NCBI RefSeq assembly: GCF_014211975.1
Contig: NZ_CP060084.1
Location: 4,599,001-4,663,000, forward strand
Reading direction: 5' to 3'
Source of the DNA: Teredinibacter haidensis
GTDB lineage: Bacteria; Pseudomonadota; Gammaproteobacteria; Pseudomonadales; Cellvibrionaceae
DNA: 64,000 bases
In this document: piece after piece, positions 45,159-54,949 of the stretch
Position numbering within the stretch: position 1 is the first letter of the stretch
How the letters are laid out: each line of letters begins with the position of its first letter
The notes under the pieces: model-generated
What the model saw: only the letters and a program-made list of their open reading frames with translations
Told to the model about the DNA's origin: nothing
The model's database searches: none
Translations under genes and position numbers: made by a program

Positions 45159-47138
45159 TCAGATGTTCGGTGATGGTCGATAAGACTGGATTAGTTCACG
45201 AAAACGGTTTTTTTCTTCCGCACTTAGGTTCGCCAAGCCTTTGTTCTTGAGTTCGGCCAGCTCTCGTTGGCGATCTTGGTTGGTAAATTGTTTGTGAATT
45301 TTGTCGAAGGCATGGCGAAGCACCTGGGCTGGCTCGAACGTGGATAGCTTGCTGTTGCGGGTGAGTTCGTGGGTGGCGAGCATTTTTGCCAATTCTTGCT
45401 GTGAGTCGATGCCGTAGGCTCCGCCCCAGAAGCCCAGCAGTGTACTGAAGTTGCTATTGGGGCGTTTGTGCAGATATTCGATCAGGTTGAATAGGCGCAG
45501 TAGTTCTGTGTCCTGTGTTTCGTGGGCCTGAAGTTGCTGCTCTTTGTCGAGTTGTTGCAGCAGTTGCGGGTTGTCGAGCAGTAGCAGGGTGGCAGCTTTA
45601 ACAGGGTTGAGGGATACGCTGGTGCGTTTGCGAAGCGTGGGTGCGCTGGTGGTTTCTTCGGATTCGCCCTGAAACAGGGTGCCGTAGTCTTCCTCGTAAT
45701 TGGCTGGCGGTGGTTCGGGTATGTCTATGTCGCCGCTTTCATTGGGGCCCTGGTTCAGTTCTGGCGGCGGTATTTCTTCTGTGGCGGGAGCCGGGGCAGG
45801 AGCGGGTGCAGGTCTCTCTTCCAGGTTGGCCAGTTGCGCTTTTTCTGCCGTTAGTTCCATAATGGCAGAGCTGCTAAGGCCGGTGCGTTTCGCTAAGTTG
45901 GTAAACATTAACTCACGGTACACCCCTTGCGGTATCTTGTTTAGCAGCGGTGCGGCGACTTTTGTAAAGCGCGCGCGGCCATCCATGGTGTGGATATCGA
46001 TACCTTCGGCGGCGGCGTCGAAGAGAAAGTCTTCCAGCGGGATTCCGGCCTTTACCTGTTCCAAAAAGCGCTCGGCGCCTATCTGGCGAACCATGGTGTC
46101 TGGGTCTTGGCCTTCGGGTAAAAACAGGAATCTTATCTGGCGGCCATCTTCCATCGAGCTGATGGAGTTCATCAGTGCACGCTTGGCGGCGGTGCGCCCG
46201 GCGTTATCACCATCGAAGCAAAACACGACTTCTTGTACATAGCGAAAGGCCAATCGCAGGTGGTCTTCGCCACAGGCGGTGCCCAGGGTGGCGACGGCGT
46301 TGTTGATGCCGTATTGGGCCAGGGCGATGACGTCCATATAGCCTTCCACCACCAGCAGTTGTTCCAGGTTGCGGCTCGCCTGCCGGGCTTCATATAGCCC
46401 GTACAGTTCGCGGCCTTTGTGGAAGACATCGGTTTCCGGTGAGTTGAGGTATTTGGGCTTGCTATCATCCAGTACCCGGCCACCAAAGCCGATGGCGCGA
46501 CCGCGAGTATCGCGTATGGGGAACATAATGCGATGGCGAAAACGGTCGTATAGCTTGTTGTTGTCGTCGCGGCGAATGACCAAGCCGCTGTCGATCTGAA
46601 GGTCGATGTCTTCTTCCGTAAGGCCAAACTTGATCAGCAGGTTGTCCCAGCCGGGCGGTGCGTAACCCATGCCGAAGCGCTTGGCGATTGCGCCACTGAG
46701 CCCGCGATTTTGCAGGTAGCGAACGGCTAGGTCGCGCTTGGGGTTTTCTTTGAGTTGTGTCTGGTAGTAGTCACTGGCTTTTTCCAATGTGTCGTAGATA
46801 TTTTTTTGTTTGAAGTGCTGTTCGCGGCTTTCTTTGGTTTCTTCTTTGGGGACTTGCATCCCAGCGGTCTTGGCCAGGCTTTCCACGGCATCGACAAAGC
46901 CCTGACGCTCGTATTCCATTAAAAAGCCAATAGCATTGCCCGAGGCTCCGCAGCCAAAACAGTAGTAGAACTGTTTATCCGGGCTTACGCTAAAGGACGG
47001 TGTTTTTTCGTCGTGAAAGGGGCAGCAGGCACTGTAGTTTTTGCCAGACTTTTTCAGTTTTACGCGGTGGTCCACCACTTCGACGATGTCGAGGCGGTTG
47101 AGTAGGTCGTCAATAAAGCTTTGGGGGATACGATTCAT
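45159..47138 (-). CDS. dnaG: DNA primase DnaG
   Basis: The 659-residue replication primase has the N-terminal zinc-binding domain (CCPFHDEKTPSFSVSPDKQF with YYCFGCGASG), the TOPRIM catalytic core (LLVVEGYMDVIALAQYG, CFDGDNAGRTAAKRAL), a proline- and glutamate-rich linker around residues 430-500, and the C-terminal DnaB-interaction domain. In the usual gammaproteobacterial arrangement rpsU stands directly before dnaG. Here a hybrid kinase gene occupies that place, 46 bases away, and no rpsU is found in the window. Confidence 0.98.
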   Translation of the reverse strand: MNRIPQSFIDDLLNRLDIVEVVDHRVKLKKSGKNYSACCPFHDEKTPSFSVSPDKQFYYCFGCGASGNAIGFLMEYERQGFVDAVESLAKTAGMQVPKEETKESREQHFKQKNIYDTLEKASDYYQTQLKENPKRDLAVRYLQNRGLSGAIAKRFGMGYAPPGWDNLLIKFGLTEEDIDLQIDSGLVIRRDDNNKLYDRFRHRIMFPIRDTRGRAIGFGGRVLDDSKPKYLNSPETDVFHKGRELYGLYEARQASRNLEQLLVVEGYMDVIALAQYGINNAVATLGTACGEDHLRLAFRYVQEVVFCFDGDNAGRTAAKRALMNSISSMEDGRQIRFLFLPEGQDPDTMVRQIGAERFLEQVKAGIPLEDFLFDAAAEGIDIHTMDGRARFTKVAAPLLNKIPQGVYRELMFTNLAKRTGLSSSAIMELTAEKAQLANLEERPAPAPAPAPATEEIPPPELNQGPNESGDIDIPEPPPANYEEDYGTLFQGESEETTSAPTLRKRTSVSLNPVKAATLLLLDNPQLLQQLDKEQQLQAHETQDTELLRLFNLIEYLHKRPNSNFSTLLGFWGGAYGIDSQQELAKMLATHELTRNSKLSTFEPAQVLRHAFDKIHKQFTNQDRQRELAELKNKGLANLSAEEKNRFRELIQSYRPSPNI

Positions 47139-47184
47139 AGGGGCGCAAGTTTAAAGTGCTAGTCGTGCCAGTGCCAGAGGTGGT

Positions 47185-50100
47185 TTATTCCGGTGTCAGC
47201 CATTCGTCGATAAGTGTTTCGATCGTTTCGAAGTTGTAATGTTCCTGCGCGCTAAGAAGTTCACGGTAGCGGTTCTGGCCGATATGCTTAGACGAAAGCT
47301 GGGCTATGAGTTCGGCAACCTGGGTAACTTCCCCTGCCATCGCTGCGTGTCGCAGTTGGGTGAGCAGTGCCCGCTGAGGGGCTGCGAGGGGCGGGGTATC
47401 CTCTGGGGTGGGGGCCAAGAATACGGTATGGGCTTGGGCGTCTTCCCCGGCCCCGGTGAGCGGTAGCTTGAGCAGTTGACGAAGGCTCTGGTCGATTTCG
47501 GGAAATTGTACGGGTTTGCCGATAAAGGCGTCGAAGCCGTTGCTAAGAAAGTAGCTGCGTTCCTGATCCATGGTGGAGGCGCTTACGGCAACGACGGGCA
47601 TTTGGCTGTGTTGCGGTAAGCCTCGGATCTTACCCAGCAGTTGTTCGCCGGAGGTGTGGGGCATGCGGATATCGGTAAAGACAATTTCTGCCGAATTCTG
47701 CTTGAGGTAGTGGTAGGTGCTTGCACCATTGCTGAACTCCTGCACGGTCAGCCCCACGTTTCGCAGGTAGCGGGTAAGAATGTTACGGCTGTCGTCATCA
47801 TCGTCTACCACCAGGGCCGTTAGTGACTGATGGGCGGGAATTTTCAGCGTGGTGCGGCTGTCGGTATTGAGTGCGTGATGTACTTCTGGCTGATCCTGGC
47901 TGATATTCAGCGGTAAATCAATGTTCACTGTGGTACCGCTATCGCTACTTTTTTCGATATTGAGTGTACCGCCCAACAGTTCAGTGAGGCGTCGCGAAAG
48001 CGCTAGTCCCAAGCCTGTCCCTTGTCCCTGTGTGGTGCCTGCCTGGCCTTGGGTAAATGGCTGAAACAGCCGTTTGAGATCGTCTTCGCTTATGCCTGTA
48101 CCGGTGTCGGTAATGGTGAACATAACGCCCTGTTTGTGTTGCCGGGCGCTTAGGATTACCTGCCCGGCGCTGGTGAATTTAATCGCGTTGGTGAGCAGGT
48201 TTAGCAATATCTGGCCAATTTTTTGTTTGTCTGACCATACGAAGGCGTTGTTTGGCAGCTGGTTGTCCAGTTGTAGTCTTAGGCCTTTGCTTTGTGCGCT
48301 AGCCTTTAGTAGATGGGTAACATCGAACAATTCACTGTTTAAATCGAAGCGCGCGCGCTGAACGGACATATGGCCCGCTTCAATTTTGGATAAATCGAGA
48401 ATTTCGTTAATTAGTTGCAGTAGGCGTTGACCGGAATTGAATATTTGCTTGATCTGCGTTTTTATCGAGTCGTCGATATTTTCTTGAACGAGTAGTTGGG
48501 AATAACCCAGTATGGCGTTCAGCGGTGTGCGTATTTCATGGCTCATATTTGCCAGGAATGCCGATTTACTTCTGCTTGCTTGCTCGGCAACTTCCTTGGC
48601 CATTTCCAATTCGGTTTCAAATTCTTTTTGGTCGGAAATATCCTGAATAATATTTCCGATAAAGACGGGCACATCTTGTTTGTTCCGTATCGCAAAAAAA
48701 GAGCACAGGGTTGGAATGTGTGTTTGGCTCGAAACTTCTACCAGTAATTCGCCGGTCCAGATGCCTTTTTCCAGTGTTGTTGGCAGTATTTCATCGGCTA
48801 TTTTTTTGTGCAATGAAACGGGATAAAGCTCGCTAATATTCTCTGCCAGTTGATCGGAAAGGGAGGGGATAAGCTTTTTGAGGTAGGGGTTGATGTAATC
48901 CAGTTCGCCAGAAATTTTGGCGATGGCAAGCCCTTGTTCGGATTGTTCGGCAAAGCGCTTGAATTTTCGCAGGTTATTGACGGTTTCCTGCCATTCGGTA
49001 ATGTCGCGCCCAACACTGAGAGCGCCACTGATATTACCTTTTGCATCGAGCACCTGGGTTTTGAGGGTTTCGATTAGCCTGGGTTTGTCTTCCTTTGCAA
49101 AGGCCAGCCACTCAGACACTCTTATGGGGTGCTTGCTGTGTAGGGCTTTTAGGTCATTATTTTTTAATTGTTCGGCAATATCTTTGGGAACAAAATTTTC
49201 ATCGGATTTACCGATAATCTGATTCTTTTTAACGCCGAACATCGTTTCGAAAGCGCTGTTGCAATTCAGGTAGGTGCCGTGCTCGTTTTTTAGGCTCACC
49301 ATATCCGTTGTTGTATTTAGCAGGGCACTGAGAAAGTGCTGGTTTTCGGTCAGCTGCTTGCGGGAACTGTTAAGGTCGAGCTGCATATGGGTAAAGGCAT
49401 CGATATTTTCCAGTATGCCAGTGCGGATGATTTTATGGTTTTGCTGTAAGGTTTTACCTTTTGTGCGTATCCATAGGTAGTGGCCCTCTTTGTTTCGCAT
49501 GCGAATTTGAGCTCGAGTGGATGCTTTTCCTGGTTGTGCGTCTATCTCCAGTGCGGTCTTAAAAAGCTCTACATCCTCAGGGTGAATAATGTTTAGCAGC
49601 TCGTCTGGCGTTTTTGGCAGTTCCTCCTGGGTATAACCAAAGGCGCCGTTTTCTATGCCGGTAAGCTGATAGGTGTTTTTATCCACATCCCATTCCCAGG
49701 CAACAATCTGTGCCGCCGACAGGGCGCTTTCGAACTTTTGATTAACGGCGTTGGTTTTACGTATCTGGTGGATATAAATAAATGACCATGCCGTTAAAAG
49801 GCCGATAACAATCGCGAGCAATATTAGTTCTTGAGCCAGTAATCGCTGCGCTATTTTTTCTAGATCATTGAGGGCGAAGTCGGCACCGATCACGTAGGTG
49901 TTGCCGGCGCTGTTGGTAAAAGGAATAAACGCTGAGCGATGTGTTCCCCAGCGGTCTTTGTACTCGGAAAAGTCGGCCTTATTGTTGCGGAATACAGCCC
50001 GCAGTTCTGCGGGAGCTTCCTGATACAGCGTCCAGTACGCGGCTTCGTAAGTATTGTTTTCGATTTCTTCCGGCGCTTTGCTGGAGGAGGTAAAACGAAT

Positions 50101-50418
50101 AGCGCCATCTTTATCTTGTATCAGTGAGTAGATATAGGTGAGCTTGCTGGTTTGGGATATTTGTGTGAGTTTCTGAGCGAGCTGCATTTCAGCTTGGTAG
50201 GAAATGGTGTTGGGTAAGAGGGGCTGCTGATGAAGCTCTTTTGCGACTAAGTGATTGACTAGCTGTACGCTGGAGAGTAGTTGGGTGTCTATAAGCGAAC
50301 GTTGGGCGTTATACCGTTCGTGGTAGCGATAATACGCTGAGGCGGCAATAACGACTGCTAGCGTTAGTGTGACCAAAAGCGAAGATGTTACGGGTTTTTT
50401 GGTAAAGAAACGGCTCAT
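47185..50418 (-). CDS. PAS-containing hybrid histidine kinase
   Basis: The 1077-residue membrane sensor has two membrane helices (about 14-32 and 197-217) around a periplasmic region of about 160 residues. Three PAS-like domains follow (from about 228, 360 and 490), the first with a PAC segment (GHYLWIRTKGKTLQQN). Then come HisKA with His627 in MSHEIRTPLNA, an HATPase domain, a receiver with Asp916 in VFTDIRMPHTSGEQ, and a C-terminal helical region of about 90 residues that is not a clear Hpt. It is translated 4 bases after a REC-GGDEF-EAL protein, so it probably phosphorylates that regulator and links an envelope signal to cyclic-di-GMP. Confidence 0.93.
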   Translation of the reverse strand: MSRFFTKKPVTSSLLVTLTLAVVIAASAYYRYHERYNAQRSLIDTQLLSSVQLVNHLVAKELHQQPLLPNTISYQAEMQLAQKLTQISQTSKLTYIYSLIQDKDGAIRFTSSSKAPEEIENNTYEAAYWTLYQEAPAELRAVFRNNKADFSEYKDRWGTHRSAFIPFTNSAGNTYVIGADFALNDLEKIAQRLLAQELILLAIVIGLLTAWSFIYIHQIRKTNAVNQKFESALSAAQIVAWEWDVDKNTYQLTGIENGAFGYTQEELPKTPDELLNIIHPEDVELFKTALEIDAQPGKASTRAQIRMRNKEGHYLWIRTKGKTLQQNHKIIRTGILENIDAFTHMQLDLNSSRKQLTENQHFLSALLNTTTDMVSLKNEHGTYLNCNSAFETMFGVKKNQIIGKSDENFVPKDIAEQLKNNDLKALHSKHPIRVSEWLAFAKEDKPRLIETLKTQVLDAKGNISGALSVGRDITEWQETVNNLRKFKRFAEQSEQGLAIAKISGELDYINPYLKKLIPSLSDQLAENISELYPVSLHKKIADEILPTTLEKGIWTGELLVEVSSQTHIPTLCSFFAIRNKQDVPVFIGNIIQDISDQKEFETELEMAKEVAEQASRSKSAFLANMSHEIRTPLNAILGYSQLLVQENIDDSIKTQIKQIFNSGQRLLQLINEILDLSKIEAGHMSVQRARFDLNSELFDVTHLLKASAQSKGLRLQLDNQLPNNAFVWSDKQKIGQILLNLLTNAIKFTSAGQVILSARQHKQGVMFTITDTGTGISEDDLKRLFQPFTQGQAGTTQGQGTGLGLALSRRLTELLGGTLNIEKSSDSGTTVNIDLPLNISQDQPEVHHALNTDSRTTLKIPAHQSLTALVVDDDDDSRNILTRYLRNVGLTVQEFSNGASTYHYLKQNSAEIVFTDIRMPHTSGEQLLGKIRGLPQHSQMPVVAVSASTMDQERSYFLSNGFDAFIGKPVQFPEIDQSLRQLLKLPLTGAGEDAQAHTVFLAPTPEDTPPLAAPQRALLTQLRHAAMAGEVTQVAELIAQLSSKHIGQNRYRELLSAQEHYNFETIETLIDEWLTPE

Positions 50419-50422
50419 AAAT

Positions 50423-52261
50423 TCATGTTTTAACGTTCAATTTTTTAGCTCGGCCTGTGACTTCTTTCAGGTTGTTGTATGTGAGTTCAATTGGCCGGTG
50501 ATAGTGGTAACCCTGGGCCCAGGTTACGCCGAGTTTTATCAATGATTGTGCGATGGATTCATTTTCAACAAACTCGGCAATCACCTCTTTGTTTAGTTCG
50601 TGAGCGACTTCAGTAATAGATTTTACTAGGGCTTGGTAGGACGCGTTTTTGTCCATATCTTTCACGAAGACACCATCGATTTTGACTATGTCGAACGGTA
50701 GTTCGCGCAAATAGTTAAAAGAGGAAAATCCACTGCCGAAATCATCCAGTGCGAGCTTACAGCCGAAGCGGCTTAGCGTTGTTAAAAACTGCTGGGCCCC
50801 TTCAATATTGACAATGGCTTCCGTTTCGGTGATTTCGAAACATATTTTTTCGGCCGGAATATTGTGGGATTCGATGGCGTGAATAATATTCTCGGCAAAA
50901 CGTTTGTCGCGAATGGACACTGCCGAGAGGTTGATGCCAACGCTGCTGATGTTTTCCAGCAGGTTGGGGTTCTCGCGCATAAACCTCAGTGTATTGTGTA
51001 CCATCCAGTTATCGACATGGGGTATTAGGTTCAATCGCTCGGCTGCGGGAATAAATTGGTCTGGGCCAATAATGCTGCCATCGGTGCTATCGATTAGGCG
51101 GGCCAGTACTTCAATTTTGTGCTGGTCCTCACCTGGCTGTGGCGCGAGCCTGTGGATGTGTTGAAACCAAACGGAAAATTGATCGTGCTTCAATGCATCG
51201 ACCAGTTTCAGGCCCCAGTTGATGGTTTTGTGTCTGGCATTGGGCGCGCTATCGAGCTTGTCACTATAGTGAAGGACTTTGTTGCGACCATCTTTCTTTG
51301 CCAGATAACAGACTTCGTCTGTCATTAGCATCAGTTGATCAAAGCTGGTGATATTGTCGTTAATTGTAACGACGGCAATGGTGGTGTTGAGTTCGAAGGA
51401 GCGTTTTTCCCACTCAAATTGAAATTCGGTGGTGCTTTTGGATATTCTATGGGCAATCGCCATTCCTTCGTCTGCCGACGCGCCGCGACAGACAATCGCA
51501 AAGTTATCGCCACCAATTCGGGATACGAACATATCGCTGGTGCACTGGCCGGCGACAATTTCAGCAAACTGTCGGAGCAGTTCATCACCGGCAATACAGC
51601 CGCAACTTTCATTGATCAGGCGAAACTGGTCTATATCGACCATTAAAAACTGGCAGTTAATATGGTCGAGTTGTACTTCTGCGATGCAGGATGTCACATG
51701 TTCATCCAGCGCGGTGCGGTTGTAGAGTTGGGTGATAAAGTCGTGCGAGGCCAAATACTGCATGCGATCCTGCATATAGCGGCGCTCTTTAATTTCTTCT
51801 CTTAGCTGGCGGTTGGTAATGGCCAGCGCGGCGGTGCGATCGCGTACTTTTTCTTCGAGAGTGCTATTGAGATCTTTTAGCTTTCGAATAAGCTTTTGCT
51901 TATCCAGATGGTGTTGCACGCGGGAAATGACTTCACTGGCATTAAAGGGTTTGGTGATGTAGTCGTCACCGCCGGAGTCGAAGCCAGTACTGATATCGTC
52001 GGTTCGTGCGGTCACAAATATAACGGGAATATCTTTGTACCTAGCATCGCCTTTCAGGCGTCTGCAGACTTCAAATCCGTCGATGCCAGGCATCATTACA
52101 TCTAGCAGGATAAGTTCAGGAGGGCTTCGTTCAATAATTTTTAACGCCCTTTCTCCGTCGGTGGCTACGGATATTTGGCAGTCCAGACCATTGAGCGTGG
52201 CTCGCAATATATCGATATTTGCTGAGGTGTCATCAACAATCAGTAAACGAGAGGCGTACAT
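50423..52261 (-). CDS. Receiver-GGDEF-EAL response regulator
   Basis: The 612-residue cytosolic regulator has a receiver with Asp54 in LILLDVMMPGIDG, a coiled coil, and a GGDEF domain whose active site reads GGDNF (250-254). The EAL domain's signature is EVL (from Glu384) instead of EAL. The other EAL residues are present: GINLSAVS, FEITETEAI, LALDDFGSGFSSF, VKIDG and AEFVEN. Diguanylate cyclase activity is therefore probably lost, while phosphodiesterase activity may remain. The EVL signature and a broken GGDEF are also known in FimX, a cyclic-di-GMP receptor, so a binding role is possible. It is co-transcribed with the hybrid kinase. Confidence 0.94.
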   Translation of the reverse strand: MYASRLLIVDDTSANIDILRATLNGLDCQISVATDGERALKIIERSPPELILLDVMMPGIDGFEVCRRLKGDARYKDIPVIFVTARTDDISTGFDSGGDDYITKPFNASEVISRVQHHLDKQKLIRKLKDLNSTLEEKVRDRTAALAITNRQLREEIKERRYMQDRMQYLASHDFITQLYNRTALDEHVTSCIAEVQLDHINCQFLMVDIDQFRLINESCGCIAGDELLRQFAEIVAGQCTSDMFVSRIGGDNFAIVCRGASADEGMAIAHRISKSTTEFQFEWEKRSFELNTTIAVVTINDNITSFDQLMLMTDEVCYLAKKDGRNKVLHYSDKLDSAPNARHKTINWGLKLVDALKHDQFSVWFQHIHRLAPQPGEDQHKIEVLARLIDSTDGSIIGPDQFIPAAERLNLIPHVDNWMVHNTLRFMRENPNLLENISSVGINLSAVSIRDKRFAENIIHAIESHNIPAEKICFEITETEAIVNIEGAQQFLTTLSRFGCKLALDDFGSGFSSFNYLRELPFDIVKIDGVFVKDMDKNASYQALVKSITEVAHELNKEVIAEFVENESIAQSLIKLGVTWAQGYHYHRPIELTYNNLKEVTGRAKKLNVKT

Positions 52262-52444
52262 AACGTCAGCTTTTCTCCCCCTGCTTTCAGCAGGAGTTTT
52301 CTAATTATTAGAATTATGGGCTTCAGATGCCCCATCTTACTGTGAGCTTGAGTGTGGGGACAACCTTCACTGCTTGCCTATAACTATAGCAAGGTCTAGG
52401 TAACGAGAGTGCTGAACACGCTAAGACAGTGTCTGCGCGCTAAG

Positions 52445-52492
52445 CGCTATTATCGAGTAGCCTGCGATAGGGCAAGTTTCTCGATAATAGCG
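52445..52492. repeat. 13-bp inverted repeat downstream of trkH
   Basis: CGCTATTATCGAG and CTCGATAATAGCG are exact complements separated by 22 bases, 17 bases after the trkH stop on the minus strand. There is no T-run, so it is not a classical terminator. It may stabilise the trkH transcript end or bind a protein. Confidence 0.7.
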
Positions 52493-52508
52493 AGCCGGTG
52501 ATATTGAC

Positions 52509-54041
52509 CTAGCTGGACCAGAATCGAGGGCTAAACAATACTAGCAGTGTAAAAAATTCCAGTCGTCCCAGCAGCATGGCGAAGGATAGTACGCAAACGC
52601 CAGTATCGCTGACCGGCGCGAAGTTGCTGCCAAGTGTGCCGAAGGCGGGGCCTAGCACATTCAGGCAGGAGGACACTGCAGAGAATGCAGAGAGAAAGTC
52701 CAGACCTGTGGTCATGAGTGTGAGCGTTAGAATGAGTGTGGCCAGCGTTGATAACAGTAGGAATGCCATGGTGGCATCACGCACGCTGGGGTCAACAATG
52801 GCACAATTGTACTTGATGGCGAAACTGCCATTGGGGTGTATGAGCCGTTTCATCTGAATGTTCAGCACTTTGAAGCCAATAATATTGCGTACGGTTTTGT
52901 TGCCACCCGCCGTGCTGCCGGTACAGCCGCCCAGGTAGCCGACAATAATCAGCAATAAAATGGCTGCAGGTGACCAGCTTGTGTAGTCGTCTGCACCAAA
53001 GCCTGTGCTGGTCATAAAGGAAATGATATGGAAAAAGGCGCTGAGAACGGCTTTTCCTCCCTCCATCATTCCTGTGGATTCCGATCGAATATTGAGAAAC
53101 GTCAAGAGCAGGGTAAAGGCGAGAATCAGGAATATAAACGCGCGCGTTTCCTCGTCGCGAAAATAGCTGCTTATTTTGCCATGGTTGAAGAGCCGAAAGT
53201 GCAGGCTGAAATTGATTGCGCCGAGCAGCATAAAGAGGTCGGCGTTTAATTCTACGGCCAAGCTGTTGAAGTATCCCAGGCTGGCGTCGTGCGTGGAAAA
53301 TCCTCCGGTGGATACGGTGCTGAGACTGTGGGCGATGGCATCGAACACGCTCATCCCGGCCAGCCAGTACCCCAGGCAGCAAAGCAGGGTGAGCAGGCCG
53401 TAGACGTACCAGAGAATGCGCGCGGTTTGTCTGATTCTGGGGGCCAGCTTGTTGCTTTTCATAGGGCCGGGCGTTTCGGCCTTATAGACTTTTAGCCCGC
53501 CAATATTGAGCATGGGCAAAATGGCCACTACAAAGATGACCACTCCCAATCCGCCCAGCCACTGCAGGAGCTGTCGGTACATCAGCAGCGAGGGGGCTTT
53601 GTCATCGAGACCGGAAAGCACTGTTGCTCCGGTTGTTGTGAGCGCGGACGTCGCTTCAAAAACGGCATCGGCATAACTGATGGCTTCCAGTAGGTAAAAT
53701 GGAATGGCGGCAATAAGACTGCAGGTGATCCAGGTGAGGGATACAAACAGCATGGCATCGCGGTAGTGAAGGCTGGCGTGATTTCTTTTAGGAAACAGTA
53801 CTTGCAGCACAATGGTCGCCGTTGCCAGAGCGGCGAATCCGGGTAGAGCAAATTCAAGATAGACGTTATCGAGAAAAATTAAATAGGAAAGCACGGCAAA
53901 GATCGCTTGCACCAGGCCAATCAGCAGTAGTGGGTAGGCCAGCAGAGACAAAACGGCAGATAGTCGTGAGGAGCGACGCTCCGCGGCCTCATAGGTGTAT
54001 GTTGGTAAGGGTGATCTTGCGGCCAATACAGCTTCAGCCAT
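52509..54041 (-). CDS. trkH: TrkH/KtrB-type potassium uptake protein
   Basis: The start at 54041 is chosen over the upstream ATG at 54098 because GGAG lies eight bases before it; the product has 510 residues. It has the four-fold membrane/pore repeat of the Trk/Ktr family, with selectivity-filter glycines in TTTGATVLSGLDD, VSTGGFSTHDAS, STGFGADDY and SAVSSCLNVLGPAFGTLG. A regulatory TrkA-type subunit would be encoded elsewhere. It brings in potassium for turgor control, fitting a marine organism. Confidence 0.92.
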   Translation of the reverse strand: MAEAVLAARSPLPTYTYEAAERRSSRLSAVLSLLAYPLLLIGLVQAIFAVLSYLIFLDNVYLEFALPGFAALATATIVLQVLFPKRNHASLHYRDAMLFVSLTWITCSLIAAIPFYLLEAISYADAVFEATSALTTTGATVLSGLDDKAPSLLMYRQLLQWLGGLGVVIFVVAILPMLNIGGLKVYKAETPGPMKSNKLAPRIRQTARILWYVYGLLTLLCCLGYWLAGMSVFDAIAHSLSTVSTGGFSTHDASLGYFNSLAVELNADLFMLLGAINFSLHFRLFNHGKISSYFRDEETRAFIFLILAFTLLLTFLNIRSESTGMMEGGKAVLSAFFHIISFMTSTGFGADDYTSWSPAAILLLIIVGYLGGCTGSTAGGNKTVRNIIGFKVLNIQMKRLIHPNGSFAIKYNCAIVDPSVRDATMAFLLLSTLATLILTLTLMTTGLDFLSAFSAVSSCLNVLGPAFGTLGSNFAPVSDTGVCVLSFAMLLGRLEFFTLLVLFSPRFWSS

Positions 54042-54141
54042 GGGCTCAACTCCGCTAGTTTTGCGTTTGGAATAGCCCAAATGGAATGGCGCAAACACAA
54101 TGTTTAAGTGTGTGGCGATGGCTTCTGGGCAGTAGCAGTTT

Positions 54142-54438
54142 TTAGCAGAGGGGGGAGGGGGGAGCGCGGATTTGGTCAGCCGTGAGGCTTACTTCAGATG
54201 CAACGCGTCGTTGAATACCGCTGGTTGATGCCTGCTTATAAATGCGATGTTGAGAGGCTACAGCGTAAGCGACGTGAAAGGGGGAGTCTTCTGCGTTTTT
54301 ATCGCTCGATTCGTTGGAATCGCTTTGGATGTCGAGAGCTTCGGCAAACGGGGATGTTTCTTCAATAAGGTCCAGAGGCTCGGCTTGTAACAGCATACAA
54401 CCCAGAAAAACCAGACAAATCAGAAATGCTCGAAACAT
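54142..54438 (-). CDS. Small secreted protein of unknown function
   Basis: The 98-residue product has a short signal peptide (AFLICLVFLGCMLLQA), with a cysteine that could act as a weak lipobox (FLGC). The mature part is acidic at first (SDSNESSDKNAEDSP) and then basic. It lies 43 bases before the upstream ATG of trkH, or 100 bases before the preferred trkH start, on the same strand, so it may share its transcript. No family is recognised. Confidence 0.5.
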   Translation of the reverse strand: MFRAFLICLVFLGCMLLQAEPLDLIEETSPFAEALDIQSDSNESSDKNAEDSPFHVAYAVASQHRIYKQASTSGIQRRVASEVSLTADQIRAPPSPLC

Positions 54439-54949
54439 ACAGATATCGATCAGAAAAAATGAATTCTCCGCCGCAGCGGGATGACACTAATATAGTCTTT
54501 TTAGTGTAGCTGTTTAAGTCGGAGTTGCTTATCTTTTGATCGAAGCGAAAAAAATATTAGAAATCACGTCGACTCGGTAGGCCCTGGGTTTAGTTCAGCT
54601 AGCAAACGTTACTTCCATTCCTTTAGATCGAGCCGAGTCGGGGAGCTGGATTATATTTACTTTTGTTAGCGCGCATCGTTTGATTGATAGCAATTAGTTA
54701 TTTTAGGTATCCCCGTACAATACCCCGCCTTTCTCTTGGTCGAGCTTTTAGATGTTGTTCGTAGCCAAAACCTTTCAGCCAACCGTGAATTTATAAATAT
54801 AAGAGAGTGGCTCTTTAACGCTCATTTCACAACTCATTGCCATTGAATATCGGATATGGCACTCCCCCGCAGGATGCGCAACAAAGCTGATCGCTAGTCC
54901 CTGTGGGCCTGGCTATAGCCGATTTTATTCGTTTGACGAGGTGGTTTTC
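54439..54949. other. Divergent promoter region
   Basis: About 510 bases separate the small secreted gene from the transporter. No gene is supported. A 7-bp inverted repeat (ACACTAA/TTAGTGT, 54484-54507) with a T-rich loop and a GAGG ribosome site at 54938-54941 are the only clear elements. Confidence 0.5.
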
